37,270 nucleotides of DNA from Myxococcales bacterium (GCA_021847645.1 JAJZQG010000064.1:1-37270); one strand, 5' to 3'. Counted from the first letter of the stretch, positions 1 to 8,761 are shown. Notes: a model not told the origin generated them from the letters alone. Program-made: numbers and translations.

Positions 1-392
1 ATCTAATGAGAGTCCCCGCTGACGAGGGGATTGAAACCAGCCTCAGCTGGCGTGACCAGCGCCAGCTGCGCGGACCTGAATGAGAGTCCCCGCTGACGAG
101 GGGATTGAAACCCAGGGACACCAAATCGCGCTCGCCAAAGTCGTTGTCCTGAATGAGAGTCCCCGCTGACGAGGGGATTGAAACAACTCATCACGCTCGT
201 GATCTCGAGCTGGCATCCCTCGCCTGAATGAGAGTCCCCGCTGACGAGGGGATTGAAACGAGGCCCGCCACTAGAGCCACGGAGCCACACCGACACCTGA
301 ATGAGAGTCCCCGCTGACGAGGGGATTGAAACTGAACTAACACTCCTCCCGAACGCCCCCAACCAACCTGAATGAGAGTCCCCGCTGACGAG
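1..392 (+). CRISPR. CRISPR array, leader-distal end
   Basis: Five near-identical repeats and a truncated sixth are visible. The repeat is 36-37 nt, starts CCTGAATGAGAG, has the inner inverted pair TCCCC/GGGGA and ends GGGGATTGAAAC. Repeats lie at about 1-37 (bases 1-4 differ from the others), 75-111, 148-184, 223-259, 296-332 and 367-392 (cut off). Spacers are 38-74, 112-147, 185-222, 260-295 and 333-366, that is 34-38 nt, and share no sequence. The ATTGAAAC end is typical of the 3' side of type I and III repeats, so the array should be transcribed left to right with its leader outside the window. The damaged last repeat agrees with this being the leader-distal end. No cas gene is in the window, so the subtype cannot be given. 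Open reading frames running through the array are artefacts of the repeats. Confidence 0.97.
367..392 (+). repeat. truncated terminal CRISPR repeat
   Basis: The first 26 nt of the repeat are perfect, up to GACGAG. The expected GGGATTGAAAC is then replaced by transposase coding sequence. The break is abrupt, unlike the scattered point changes usual in an ageing terminal repeat, so it marks a recombination or insertion junction. Confidence 0.9.
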
Positions 393-726
393 CGTCTTGG
401 CCGACCGGAACCATTCGGGCGATGAGCGCTTCCAGGTAGCTCGGCGAACGCTGCATCTTCTTGTGCAGCCGCGTCGCCCTCAGCTTGGGACCTCCTGCGG
501 CTCCCACGACAGCCACGGACTGCCGCAGCGGCAAGTCGCATCCGACGTGAACGAAGACGAAACGCAGCAGGTCCTGGGCCGTCTTGATCTTCGCGTTGCC
601 GTACTGCACCTCGAGCATCTTGTGCTCGCGCGCCAGTTGCTCGTAGTTCTCGGGCTGGTAGCTCAAGAGCTGCTGCCAGTCGTCCTGCCAATCGGGCCTG
701 GCCTGGGGGACGGCGGTCGTGCTCAT
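393..726 (-). pseudogene. IS4-type transposase, N-terminal fragment
   Basis: Reading leftwards from an ATG at 726, with an AAGGGG Shine-Dalgarno about 7 nt before it, the frame gives about 111 residues. They include GNAKIKTAQDLLRFVFVHVG, then LRQSVAVVGAAG and LHKKMQRSPSYLEALIARM. This is the N-terminal helical region of IS4-family (DDE) transposases, the part before the catalytic core. The frame then enters the truncated CRISPR repeat and ends within the array, so all catalytic residues are missing and the gene is dead. No terminal inverted repeat could be assigned. The family name rests on the resemblance of this N-terminal pattern; the truncation is certain. Confidence 0.75.
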
Positions 727-994
727 GCCAGCCCCTTGCCGGATGCTCCGACCTGGGCCAACACAACCGCCAACAGCTGTGCTGGGCTTCCCTGCCCACC
801 CGCCGCGGCGGCTTGCTCGAATCTTGACGCGTCATCGCCGCTGCTACAGCTTGACCGCGTACGCCGCAAGGCGTACTCCGGTGAGCTGTACAGGTTCGTG
901 TACGGTACGGTCCAATCCGGGCCTGGCCTCGTGGGCAACCGGATCGCTCGCTCGAGCGCGACCCAAAACATCTCGCACCCATGAAAGGCTCACC

Positions 995-1996
995 ATGACC
1001 GCGACCCGTGCTCCGCTTGTTCTGGCGATTGGATGCCTCGGCGTTGCGCTGACCCTCGGCTGCTCGGCGTCTGATAGCGCCCCAGGCGGCGGAGGACAGG
1101 CCTCCGGCACGCCGGCGTGGAAGACGCCAGTCGCGCTGGGCGACGTGAATGCGCACGGCGTCAGGTCTCTCGCCGTCAGCGCAACGCACGTGTACGTCAC
1201 AACCTCGGGCGTCGGCACGGAGCAGGTCGCACGCGTAGCCAAGGACGGCGGCGCCGTCGAGGTGATTTCTGCGGACCAGTCGGCGTACGGCATCACGGTG
1301 GCGGGCGAGCAGGTCTGCTGGGTGAACAGGGGGGTTGGCGCAACCGGAGAAGCGTGGTGCATGCCCGATGCCGGGGGCGCCCCAACGCGGCTCGCGGACA
1401 ACCTGAACGACCCGATGGGCATCGCGTCCGACGGCTCCAACCTGGTATGGACAACAGTCGGCGATAGTAGCGTATCCAAGTTCGTTCTCCCTTCGGGGCC
1501 GTTGCAGACGCTCGCCGGCCCGCTGGGAAGTCCTACCGCGGTCGCGACCGCGAGCGGCAATGTCTTCTGGATCGACGCAACGGACGGCAGCGTGTGGTCG
1601 GTGGGAATGGACGGCGGCTCAGCCAAGAAGCTGGGCTCGCCGAAGTGCAACGCGAGCGCTGTTGCGTTTGGCCTGGCCGCGCGCGGGTCGGTCGCATACT
1701 GCGGCAGCTGGATCGCGGGAGGCGCAGGCTCGGTAATGGCGGTCTCGCTGGACGGAACGGTGACGAAGCTGGGGCCGGGTCAAGTCTATGGCCCGAGCGG
1801 CGGCATCGCGGTGGATGACTCCTTCGCGTACTGGCCCAGCCCGATGGGGGCCAAGATCTTCTCAACGCCGTTGGGAGGCGGGGACGACACGATGCTCGTG
1901 CAAGGGGAAACGGCAGAAGCCATCGCCGTCGATGCCACAGGACTGTACTGGGCCGCCTATGGCACGACCGTGACGATCATGAAGATGGCCCGCTGA
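995..1996 (+). CDS. lipoprotein with beta-propeller-like repeats
   Basis: The protein has 333 residues. It starts at the ATG at 995, preceded by GAAAGG, and opens with a hydrophobic signal and a lipobox ending LTLGC (Cys23). A short Gly/Ser stretch follows, then repeated blades of about 45 residues with patterns such as VYVTTSG, VCWVNRG, LVWTTVGD, VFWIDATDG, AYWPSPMG and LYWAAYG. The alternation of Y/W-x-x blades and 'GG' turns is the hallmark of the NHL/DUF5050-like propellers common in myxobacterial lipoproteins. No catalytic motif is seen. A surface or periplasmic binding role is possible but is inference. An upstream extension of the frame to 719 lacks a signal and overlaps the transposase start, so it was not used. 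It stands alone; the next gene is on the other strand. Confidence 0.85.
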   Translation: MTATRAPLVLAIGCLGVALTLGCSASDSAPGGGGQASGTPAWKTPVALGDVNAHGVRSLAVSATHVYVTTSGVGTEQVARVAKDGGAVEVISADQSAYGITVAGEQVCWVNRGVGATGEAWCMPDAGGAPTRLADNLNDPMGIASDGSNLVWTTVGDSSVSKFVLPSGPLQTLAGPLGSPTAVATASGNVFWIDATDGSVWSVGMDGGSAKKLGSPKCNASAVAFGLAARGSVAYCGSWIAGGAGSVMAVSLDGTVTKLGPGQVYGPSGGIAVDDSFAYWPSPMGAKIFSTPLGGGDDTMLVQGETAEAIAVDATGLYWAAYGTTVTIMKMAR

Positions 1997-2120
1997 AGGT
2001 CCACAGGCGCGCAGCCCCGCGTATCGGTTCGGTCGCGCGCGGCACACGGCGGCTGACCGCAGCGCAGCGCGCGTCTGCCGCACGGTCGGCGACGTCCTTG
2101 AGAACGGCGGCCTCGTGACC

Positions 2121-4286
2121 CTACCAAGACGGGACCGTCTGGGGATGGGAAGCTTCCTCCCCCACCAGCGGCGACCGCTCCCCGCTCGACACGATCCACA
2201 GCTGGTGCGACGTGCGCGTCACCGCCACGTGCAGGCGCCTGCGCGCGTCGTCCGTCTCCGGGTACGCCGCGGCCGACACGTCGGGCACAACCACATAGTC
2301 GAACTCCAGCCCTTTCACGTCGTCCACATCGGTCACGTCCAGCCCCGGCTCGAAGCTGAAGTCGCCCTCCAGCACCAGGCGCGACCGCGGCAGCTCCCGC
2401 ACGAGCTCGTAGAACTCCGACGCCGCCTCCGCCCCGCGCGCGACCACCGCCACCGACGCCCTGGGCTCCCGATCCAGCAGATCCGCCAGCGCCCGCGCAA
2501 CGAACAGATACGCCTGCTCCTCGTGCGGGAAATGGAACACCCCTACCGGCGCTCCCTGCCCCCGCGCCCGCGCCGGCCCCTCCGGCGCCAGACTCCCCAA
2601 TAGCCTCCGCGCCACGTCTACCACCGGCTGCGGACACCGATACGACAGCCCCAGCCGGCAGGTCGCCACATCCCTTGCCCCCAGCTGCCCCAGGCTCCGC
2701 TCCCAGCCCGCAAAGCTCGAGGTGGTCTGCTGCGCCTCGTCGCCCGCCAGGGTGAACGACGGCCGCTCTCCCAGCAGCTTGCCCATCACGAACAGCTCGA
2801 ACAGCGACAGGTCCTCGGCCTCGTCGAGCACCACGTGCGCATAGGGCGGCACCTCGATTCCGGCGCGCCAGGCTCGCAGGAACAGCAGAATCGGCAGGTC
2901 CTCGATATCCATCGTACCGGCCAGCTCCTCCGGTGTCCCGTCCTCGATCGCCCGGCCGTCCAGCGCCCGCTTCATCTCCGGCACCACGATCGATCGAAGC
3001 TGCTTGTCCACCGGATCGGCGAGCTGCAACATCGTGTGCCGTACCGTCTCCTCGACCGCACTACGTGGTAGTCCGCCGCGGGACGCCTCGACCACCTCGC
3101 CGAGAAACGCCCGGTCCGTCAGCAGCTCGGCCAGCCTGCGGCGCAGCACCGCAAGCCTGGCATTCGACGCCTTGAGCCTGGCGAAACGCTGCTGGAGCGC
3201 GTCGTGCAGCGCCGGATGGCGCTTCAGACCCACCACCAGCGCGGGGGCGTCCGTACACAGCCGGGGCAGCTCGCCGAACACGGCGCTCGCCAGCTCCACG
3301 GCCCAGCGCTCCGCCGTGTGGACCTGCGCGGCGCCGACTCCCAGCGGCGCCAGCAGCCGTCGCGACAGCCGCGCAAGCCCCTCCTCGGGCACCACGACAG
3401 CCGTGCTCGCCAACGGATAGCCCGCAGGGTCGGCCGTCGCGATACGTGCCAATCGGTGCAGCGCCACGGTGGTCTTGCCGCTCCCCGCCGTGCCCAGTAC
3501 CAGCAGCGGCTGGTCCGCCGGCACCGAGATCGCCTCGTACTGGTCCGCGTCGAGCAGCGCGGTCACGTCCGCGTCACGAGCCCTTCCGGCCAACCCCGCC
3601 CCCACGCCCAGAATCCCGGGGCGCGCGGCATGCCCCGCGCCTCCTGCCCGCATCGCGACGGCGTCGTGCTCGCTGCTGCGCCATCGGCCTTGCGCATCTC
3701 GCTCGAGCGCCAGCTCGTCGCCGATGACCCGCGTGAGCTCACCCTTGTCGATCACCACCACGCGACGGGCTTCCACCACCCCCTCGGCCACCCGGCCCGG
3801 AAACGTCTCCTCGTACTCGTCGCCCTCCCGATAGCGATAGAAGATCTGCGCCACGGGCGCGACCCGCCAATCCACGATGCGCACGCCGGACGACCCATCG
3901 AGGTGGTTGACGCGCCCGAGCAGGTAATCCTTGCGCACGGCACCTTCGCGCACGCGAAGATGGGCCACGTAGGGCTCGTCGGTGTCGGGCAGGGCCTGCA
4001 CCGCGGGGCGCTCGAGCAGCCGCTGCCGGACGCTCATCTCGTGCAACAGCCCCGGCAGGTCGTCCTCCGAGGCGCGCATGGCCTCGTCGCGCAAGGCCCG
4101 GAGCGCGTCGAGATCGCGCAGCTCGCTCGGGGGCCTTGGCCGCGAGGCGGCCGCCGCCGCCCGCGCAATCGATTCCCGCGCCCGCGCCAACAGCTCCTGC
4201 TCCTCGTGAAGAACGGCGATCCATTCGGGCGGCAGCTGCGAGGCGTCACTCGTCAATTCGCTCTCCCTTCGACGCTGGTGCGCCAC
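2121..4286 (-). CDS. HelD-like superfamily 1 helicase
   Basis: The protein has 721 residues. An N-terminal helical segment (about 20-100) is followed by the HelD-type block ending VRIVDWRVAPVAQIFYRY (about 135-152). Next come Walker A GTAGSGKTT (Lys271), Walker B LDEAED (about 487-492), motif III GDEAQQ (about 515-520), motif IV LSYRCPQ (about 547) and, near the C-terminus, GLEFDYVVVPD and VAVTRT (motifs V and VI). These are the UvrD/Rep-fold motifs in order. HelD proteins are ATP-driven factors that recycle stalled RNA polymerase; that function is taken from the family. The frame opens at a GTG (4286) without a clear Shine-Dalgarno. A TTG at 4256 (residue 11) has AAGGGAG 6-8 nt upstream and is a good alternative start. 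It appears to be a single-gene unit. Confidence 0.88.
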   Translation of the reverse strand: MAHQRRRESELTSDASQLPPEWIAVLHEEQELLARARESIARAAAAASRPRPPSELRDLDALRALRDEAMRASEDDLPGLLHEMSVRQRLLERPAVQALPDTDEPYVAHLRVREGAVRKDYLLGRVNHLDGSSGVRIVDWRVAPVAQIFYRYREGDEYEETFPGRVAEGVVEARRVVVIDKGELTRVIGDELALERDAQGRWRSSEHDAVAMRAGGAGHAARPGILGVGAGLAGRARDADVTALLDADQYEAISVPADQPLLVLGTAGSGKTTVALHRLARIATADPAGYPLASTAVVVPEEGLARLSRRLLAPLGVGAAQVHTAERWAVELASAVFGELPRLCTDAPALVVGLKRHPALHDALQQRFARLKASNARLAVLRRRLAELLTDRAFLGEVVEASRGGLPRSAVEETVRHTMLQLADPVDKQLRSIVVPEMKRALDGRAIEDGTPEELAGTMDIEDLPILLFLRAWRAGIEVPPYAHVVLDEAEDLSLFELFVMGKLLGERPSFTLAGDEAQQTTSSFAGWERSLGQLGARDVATCRLGLSYRCPQPVVDVARRLLGSLAPEGPARARGQGAPVGVFHFPHEEQAYLFVARALADLLDREPRASVAVVARGAEAASEFYELVRELPRSRLVLEGDFSFEPGLDVTDVDDVKGLEFDYVVVPDVSAAAYPETDDARRRLHVAVTRTSHQLWIVSSGERSPLVGEEASHPQTVPSW

Positions 4287-4441
4287 GCAACGTGACCGCT
4301 GCTAGCCGGCAAGTCAAGCCGTTGCGGATCGCGCGACTGCGTGCTAGGATTCTTGTGCTCGTCGGGGATTGCGATGCGGGCCCGCGACCCGACCGCCGTG
4401 GCGCGCCTGTATCGCTCGGTCCTTCGGCCCAACGAGCCGCG

Positions 4442-4574
4442 GTTCCTAGTTCCTAGTTCCTAGTTCCTAGTTCCTAGTTCCTAGTTCCTAGTTCCTAGTT
4501 CCTAGTTCCTAGTTCCTAGTTCCTAGTTCCTAGTTCCTAGTTCCTAGTTCCTAGTTCCCCGTTCCCCGTTCCCC
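4442..4574. repeat. 7-bp tandem repeat tract (GTTCCTA)n
   Basis: Sixteen perfect head-to-tail copies of GTTCCTA (4442-4553) are followed by three copies of a sister heptamer GTTCCCC (4554-4574). The tract touches the stop codon of the phosphoesterase gene (4575). On the minus strand it reads TAGGAAC. Because 7 is not a multiple of 3, this puts a TAG stop in all three frames. The perfection of the copies points to recent slippage expansion. Confidence 0.98.
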
Positions 4575-6014
4575 CTACGACGCGATCGCCACGCTCTTCG
4601 ACGGCACGCCGGGCTCGCCCGCGGATTCCCACGAATCCAGGCGCAGGCTGGCCTCGCCGCCGCGGAACCGCACGCGCAGGTAGTTGCGGAATCCGGGCAT
4701 CGCCCCGGCCGTCTCGAGCTTGGAGGTCATCGGCGCCCACGTTCCGGTGTCCACGAATGACACGCCCTTGGCCAGGGGCACCACCCGCGGCACGTGCGTG
4801 TGCCCGAAGGTCACCACCTTGACGCCGAGCAGCTGCGCGATGCGACGCGCGACCGCGGGGATCTCCTTTTCCACCGTGAAGATGGTGTCGCCCTTGACCA
4901 GCCACTCGTAGATAAAATACAGCAGCGGGAAGCTCGACAGGGGCACCATGAGCTTGAGCCACAGAGGAACGGGCAGCAGGGCCAGCGAGATCGTGCTCGT
5001 GGTCATGATCGAGGCGACCACCAGCCGGTCGACCCAGAACTCCCTCGCAACGCGGAAGAAGCGCGTGGTGATCGGAGGGGGCTGCAGCTCGCCCAGGGCG
5101 GCCACGCTGGCCACGGGCAGGCGGGCGCGCCGCGCCGCGTGGGACAGGCAGGCATCGTAGTTGACCGGCCGCTGGTGCACGCGCTTCTTGAGCAGCAGCA
5201 GCTGGGCCATCACCAGAAAGCTCCCCCAGATCCAGTTGACCACCAGGCTGCGACGGCTGAACGCATAGTAGCGGAGCCAATGACTCAGATACCGGAACAC
5301 ATTGAGGATGAAGTCCGACGCGTGGGGATTGAAGAACCCCATCACGCCGATGAGGTACCGGTTGGCCAGGTCCCCCATCGGCAGGGCGATCATCGGCCCC
5401 GAGCGGGTCTGCACCACGGGCGACAATACGTGCTTGAAGGAGCTGTAGTAGTCGTATTGCTGGCCGTGCTCGGCGTAGATCTCCCCCGGTACGTAGTAGA
5501 ACCAGGGCTCGAACCGAACCGCCTCCGGCGGGAACCTCCCGCCCTCGGCCGCGGCCGCCTGCGCCAGCGCGTCGAGCAGCACGCGCTGCACGCCCGTGAA
5601 GTGCATCTCGCGGTCGTGGTTGCCCATCACGTACACGATCCGGTGGCCCGCCGACAGGAAGCGCGCCAGCGCCCTCACGAACACCGGATGATCCGCCAGC
5701 ACCCGTGCCAGCTTCCAGGCCGACTTCTCCGCCGTCGGCAGCAGCCCTCGCTTGCGCTCGAACGCGCTCACGGGAAACAGGGGTTCGTCCGGAACGGCGT
5801 TGACCAGATCGAAGTCCACGATGTCGCCGTTGAGGATCAACGTCATCGGCTCCGCGTTCCCTGCCTCGCCCTTTCGCTGCGTCGCCCGCGACAGCAGATG
5901 CCCAAACTCGTCGTCAATCAGAAAGCGGGCGCTCTTGTAGGACTTCCAACCGTCGTCGTGCTCCTCCACATCGCAGATGTGCAGATCGGACACGACAAGG
6001 TACTCAGCTGGCAT
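4575..6014 (-). CDS. membrane-anchored calcineurin-like metallophosphoesterase
   Basis: The protein has 479 residues, with an ATG at 6014. Metal-binding motifs appear in family order: SDLH (Asp10, His12), NGDIVD (Asp64), GNHDRE (Asn132, His133) and GHTH (404-407), with a further His at AEHGQQ (183). The fold is interrupted between about 255 and 370 by hydrophobic stretches (about 257-275, 331-350 and 352-370) that look like membrane segments, placed between GNHD and GHTH. This is unusual for the plain soluble family. Substrate is unknown: phosphodiester, UDP-diacylglucosamine-like or nucleotide substrates are all possible. The stop codon abuts the heptamer tract. The upstream gene on the same strand is about 190 nt away, so co-transcription is possible but not shown. 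Confidence 0.85.
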   Translation of the reverse strand: MPAEYLVVSDLHICDVEEHDDGWKSYKSARFLIDDEFGHLLSRATQRKGEAGNAEPMTLILNGDIVDFDLVNAVPDEPLFPVSAFERKRGLLPTAEKSAWKLARVLADHPVFVRALARFLSAGHRIVYVMGNHDREMHFTGVQRVLLDALAQAAAAEGGRFPPEAVRFEPWFYYVPGEIYAEHGQQYDYYSSFKHVLSPVVQTRSGPMIALPMGDLANRYLIGVMGFFNPHASDFILNVFRYLSHWLRYYAFSRRSLVVNWIWGSFLVMAQLLLLKKRVHQRPVNYDACLSHAARRARLPVASVAALGELQPPPITTRFFRVAREFWVDRLVVASIMTTSTISLALLPVPLWLKLMVPLSSFPLLYFIYEWLVKGDTIFTVEKEIPAVARRIAQLLGVKVVTFGHTHVPRVVPLAKGVSFVDTGTWAPMTSKLETAGAMPGFRNYLRVRFRGGEASLRLDSWESAGEPGVPSKSVAIAS

Positions 6015-6207
6015 CTTCCGACTACTCTCTTCGTCCGGCCGCCCGTCGCGGCAGAACCTGCAAGCCTTCTCGGGTGTTGGATGTCATCGCATCCGCGCGG
6101 GTTGCAGACACCCGGTCATGGGAACAAGCATGGGTCCGCCATCGCACCGTGTCACGACGCGGCGCGGCGAAAAGACAGCCGTACGACCGCGTTCCGGATG
6201 CGCGCGG

Positions 6208-7506
6208 TCAGCGAACGTACTCCTCGAGCAGCGCGATGACCTGGCGCACCTGCTCGGAGGTCTGCAGCTCCGGAGGCGCGGCCGCCCATTGCTGCAGCTG
6301 CTCGTCCAGGACCGGGTTGCGCCCGTACAGCTCGTCGGCACGACGCAACGCCTCCCGTACCAGCTCCATCGCGCTCGTGGCGCTGACCTCGAACAGCGAC
6401 CGCGCCGCCTCCAACGACTGCCTCACTTCCCGAATCACGTCCTGGTCGTGGTGCATCAGCACCTCGCGCTGGTTCACCACCGACAGCGACTCGAGGTACT
6501 TGGACAGGCCTTCGCACGACAGCCGCGCGCCGTCGAACGGGCCACCCTCGATCTTGCGCAGGAATCCCTCCAACTCCAGACGATCGGGAGCGCGCATCAG
6601 CCGGCACGCCTCGCTCTTGACGAAGGCCCGCAGCTCGTCAGCGAGCCTTCCTATCGACTCCCGCTGCTCGGCCCTCGGAACGTCCGGATCCTGAATGACC
6701 CAGTCGTTCTCCGCCGTGACCACCCGGCGCAGATCCGCAAGCCCGCGACGGATCGCGATCGACCGCTGCAGCGCGCTCTTGTAGCCGGGCAGCAGCGCCC
6801 CGCGATCGATCTCCTCGGCGTCGTCCAGGAAGTGCTCGAACGTGGTGACCACCAGCGCGAACAGCCCTTCGGACAACGTCTCGCGGCCGGCGTCGAGCTC
6901 CCGCAACACGACCTCGAACTGCTGCTTGGCGAGCGCGGCATGGATGCGCTCGTCGTAGGCCTTGAGCTCCTTGCTCAGCACGTGCCCCAACGCAAACGCT
7001 TCCTTGCGAAACTCGCTCACCTTGTCGTCGACCGGAGCATCCTGCGTGCCTGTGACGAAGTCGAACGCCTTGTCGATGTCGAACTCGTCGAGGCCCGACA
7101 GGGTCGGGGCCGGGCTGCGCACCGACGGAGCAGCGGACAGGGCCAGATCGAACGCATCGCCAAAGTCCAGCTCCGCCCCCTCGTTCTTGTCCAGCGCCGA
7201 GTCGGCCGTCGCCCCCTGCTGGGCCACCCGTTCCAGGTACGTCGTCAGACGACGGATGCTGCGGAACGTCCGGCCATAGACCTCGGTCAGCATCACCTCG
7301 GTCAACGCCGCGTTCATGTCGTCGGACTTGCCGCCCAGGTGCACCGAGCCGTCGGCAAAGAACGAGTAGATGGACTCGTCCATCACCGCGAAGTCGCCGA
7401 GGGATATCAGCGCGAAGCGGAGCACGTCCGACACCAGCACCTTGGCGGTCGCATCGGGTATCGTGTTCAGAACGCGCCGGACAGCAGCACGGCCCGCCTC
7501 GTCCAT
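6208..7506 (-). CDS. hypothetical helical protein
   Basis: The protein has 432 residues starting at the ATG at 7506, preceded by GAGG. I do not recognise the family. It is charged and largely helical by pattern, with no signal peptide, membrane segment or Cys-rich motif, so it is probably cytoplasmic. A low-complexity acidic region (about 100-155) separates an N-terminal part from a longer C-terminal part with regular heptad-like Leu/Ala spacing. Upstream extension of the frame toward 7857 is antisense to nothing useful and has Arg/Gly shadow composition, so it was rejected. It lies 122 nt downstream of the Smr gene on the same strand and may be co-transcribed with it. Confidence 0.75.
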   Translation of the reverse strand: MDEAGRAAVRRVLNTIPDATAKVLVSDVLRFALISLGDFAVMDESIYSFFADGSVHLGGKSDDMNAALTEVMLTEVYGRTFRSIRRLTTYLERVAQQGATADSALDKNEGAELDFGDAFDLALSAAPSVRSPAPTLSGLDEFDIDKAFDFVTGTQDAPVDDKVSEFRKEAFALGHVLSKELKAYDERIHAALAKQQFEVVLRELDAGRETLSEGLFALVVTTFEHFLDDAEEIDRGALLPGYKSALQRSIAIRRGLADLRRVVTAENDWVIQDPDVPRAEQRESIGRLADELRAFVKSEACRLMRAPDRLELEGFLRKIEGGPFDGARLSCEGLSKYLESLSVVNQREVLMHHDQDVIREVRQSLEAARSLFEVSATSAMELVREALRRADELYGRNPVLDEQLQQWAAAPPELQTSEQVRQVIALLEEYVR

Positions 7507-7628
7507 TGTGATCAATCCTCGGCTTGGCAAGCTCGCTCGAGCAGCGCACGTTGTACCACGGGGCGCACGTTCGACGCCACGATTCGTCCGAACGTGGCCC
7601 TCCCCCCGCGTCGTCCAGCCGCACCCGG

Positions 7629-7961
7629 CTACCCGCGCCGAGCGTTGCTCGCGTCCGGATCGTCGAGCTTGCCTTCCCCGTCCTCCAGCGGCTCGAGCGT
7701 CACCAGCGTCGCGCCCCAGCCGCCGCCGCTTCCTCCCGCCAGCCCGTATTCCCGCACGCCCTCCAGACGACCGAGCACCGCGTGCACCGTGCGGCGCAAC
7801 GTGCCTGTCCCCTTTCCGTGGACGATCCTCAGCTCCAGGATCCCCCGCGCGCGGCACTCCCGCACGTAGTCCTCGACCAGCGATGGCACCTCTCGCGGCC
7901 GAAACGTGTGCAGGTCGAGCGTCCCGTCGATCGCCAGCTCCACGATGTCGTCATCGGTCAT
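7629..7961 (-). CDS. Smr-domain protein
   Basis: The protein has 110 residues from the ATG at 7961. The Smr signature is complete: LDLH (about 15-18), a helix with EDYVRECRARG, then LRIVHGKGTGTLR (44-56). Smr domains, found at the end of MutS2 and as stand-alone proteins, bind branched or structured nucleic acid and some are nucleases; the DLH and HGKGTG elements are the conserved functional ones. The protein is little more than the domain plus an acidic tail, so it is a stand-alone Smr protein. Longer in-frame starts upstream would overlap the divergent gene at 8035 and add residues that do not resemble the family. Confidence 0.85.
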   Translation of the reverse strand: MTDDDIVELAIDGTLDLHTFRPREVPSLVEDYVRECRARGILELRIVHGKGTGTLRRTVHAVLGRLEGVREYGLAGGSGGGWGATLVTLEPLEDGEGKLDDPDASNARRG

Positions 7962-8034
7962 CTTGGCTCCCGGGGCGTCCGTCCGAATCCAGCAGACGAG
8001 GCTCGCAACAACCTCTACCATGTGCCTGACCTCC

Positions 8035-8745
8035 ATGCGACGCACTCCCTCCTCCGCCTCGCGCACAACCACGTTGTCCGCGGGGCCGTGCTTGCTCGCC
8101 GCGCTCGCCGCCGGTGCGGTGCTGTGCGCCGCCGGCCGGGCCCGGGCCGACGACCACGTCGTGGTCAAGCTCATGCTCGATGGATTCGTGGCCGATCCGC
8201 GGATGGATGCGGCCCGGGTCTCCACCGGCCCATGGGTCGACGCGCCCGATCCGGTCAAGGGCACCGACCTGCGCTTGAAGGCCGACGGCCCGATGTACGG
8301 CGGCGGCTTTCGCGGCACCTACCAGATCGATCGCACGCGCATCAGCCTGGGCATGAACCTGTTCGGCCAAGACAACGCGACGTTCACGCACGCCCCGCTC
8401 GCGGCGCCGGACCTGTACACACGCACCGGCGTGGTCTGGGGCGAGAACATCGACGTGTCCCTGGGACGGGAGTTCCGGCTCGGGCCGCTGTTTCCCTATC
8501 TGGACCTGCGCGTGGCCGTGGACCTGGTCGCGGCGAGCCTGGAGCTGCACTCCTGGTCCAACGGCCTATTGGGCAGCGCCGGCTACACCAGCGTGTCGCT
8601 GTGCGTGGGGCCCACGGGCGGCTTGTTCGTTCCGCTCGACGACACCTTCTTCTTCGATCTGGCGGGCTATGCGGGATTGGTGGGCGCCGAGCGCTACGCG
8701 GGATTCGCCGGGCTCGGCGTCTGGATCCAGGGAAGCCACCTCTAA
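8035..8745 (+). CDS. outer-membrane beta-barrel-like protein
   Basis: The protein has 236 residues, chosen to start at the ATG at 8035 because it yields a clean signal peptide: a basic start, a hydrophobic core around CLLAALAAGAVLCAAG, and cleavage after ARA near residue 34. The mature part alternates polar and aromatic/hydrophobic residues with frequent Gly and Asp turns, for example YGGGFRGTYQID, RISLGMNLFG and AGLVGAERYAGFAG. It ends without a charged tail. This is the look of small eight-stranded barrels, but no family motif is certain. It is divergent from the Smr gene, with 73 nt between the starts. A second in-frame ATG at 8020 is possible. Confidence 0.75.
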   Translation: MRRTPSSASRTTTLSAGPCLLAALAAGAVLCAAGRARADDHVVVKLMLDGFVADPRMDAARVSTGPWVDAPDPVKGTDLRLKADGPMYGGGFRGTYQIDRTRISLGMNLFGQDNATFTHAPLAAPDLYTRTGVVWGENIDVSLGREFRLGPLFPYLDLRVAVDLVAASLELHSWSNGLLGSAGYTSVSLCVGPTGGLFVPLDDTFFFDLAGYAGLVGAERYAGFAGLGVWIQGSHL

Positions 8746-8761
8746 GGGGCAATCCTGCCCC
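8746..8761. terminator. hairpin between convergent genes
   Basis: GGGGCA-ATCC-TGCCCC forms a perfect 6-bp GC-rich stem with a 4-nt loop. It starts immediately after the TAA of the barrel gene and ends 5 nt before the stop of acs on the other strand. The location suits a bidirectional terminator. There is no U-tract, so strength is uncertain. Confidence 0.45.

Noticed and set aside
3-362. Open frame running through the CRISPR array
   Set aside because: The translation repeats FNPLVSGDSHSG, which is just the CRISPR repeat read on the minus strand; spacers break any protein logic.
191-1189. Long minus-strand frame over the array, transposase fragment and lipoprotein start
   Set aside because: Arg/Ala-rich shadow composition, crosses repeats and a better-supported lipoprotein gene.
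7639-7857. Upstream extension of the unknown 432-residue protein
   Set aside because: The extension is antisense-like Arg/Gly sequence overlapping the Smr gene; the ATG at 7506 has its own GAGG.
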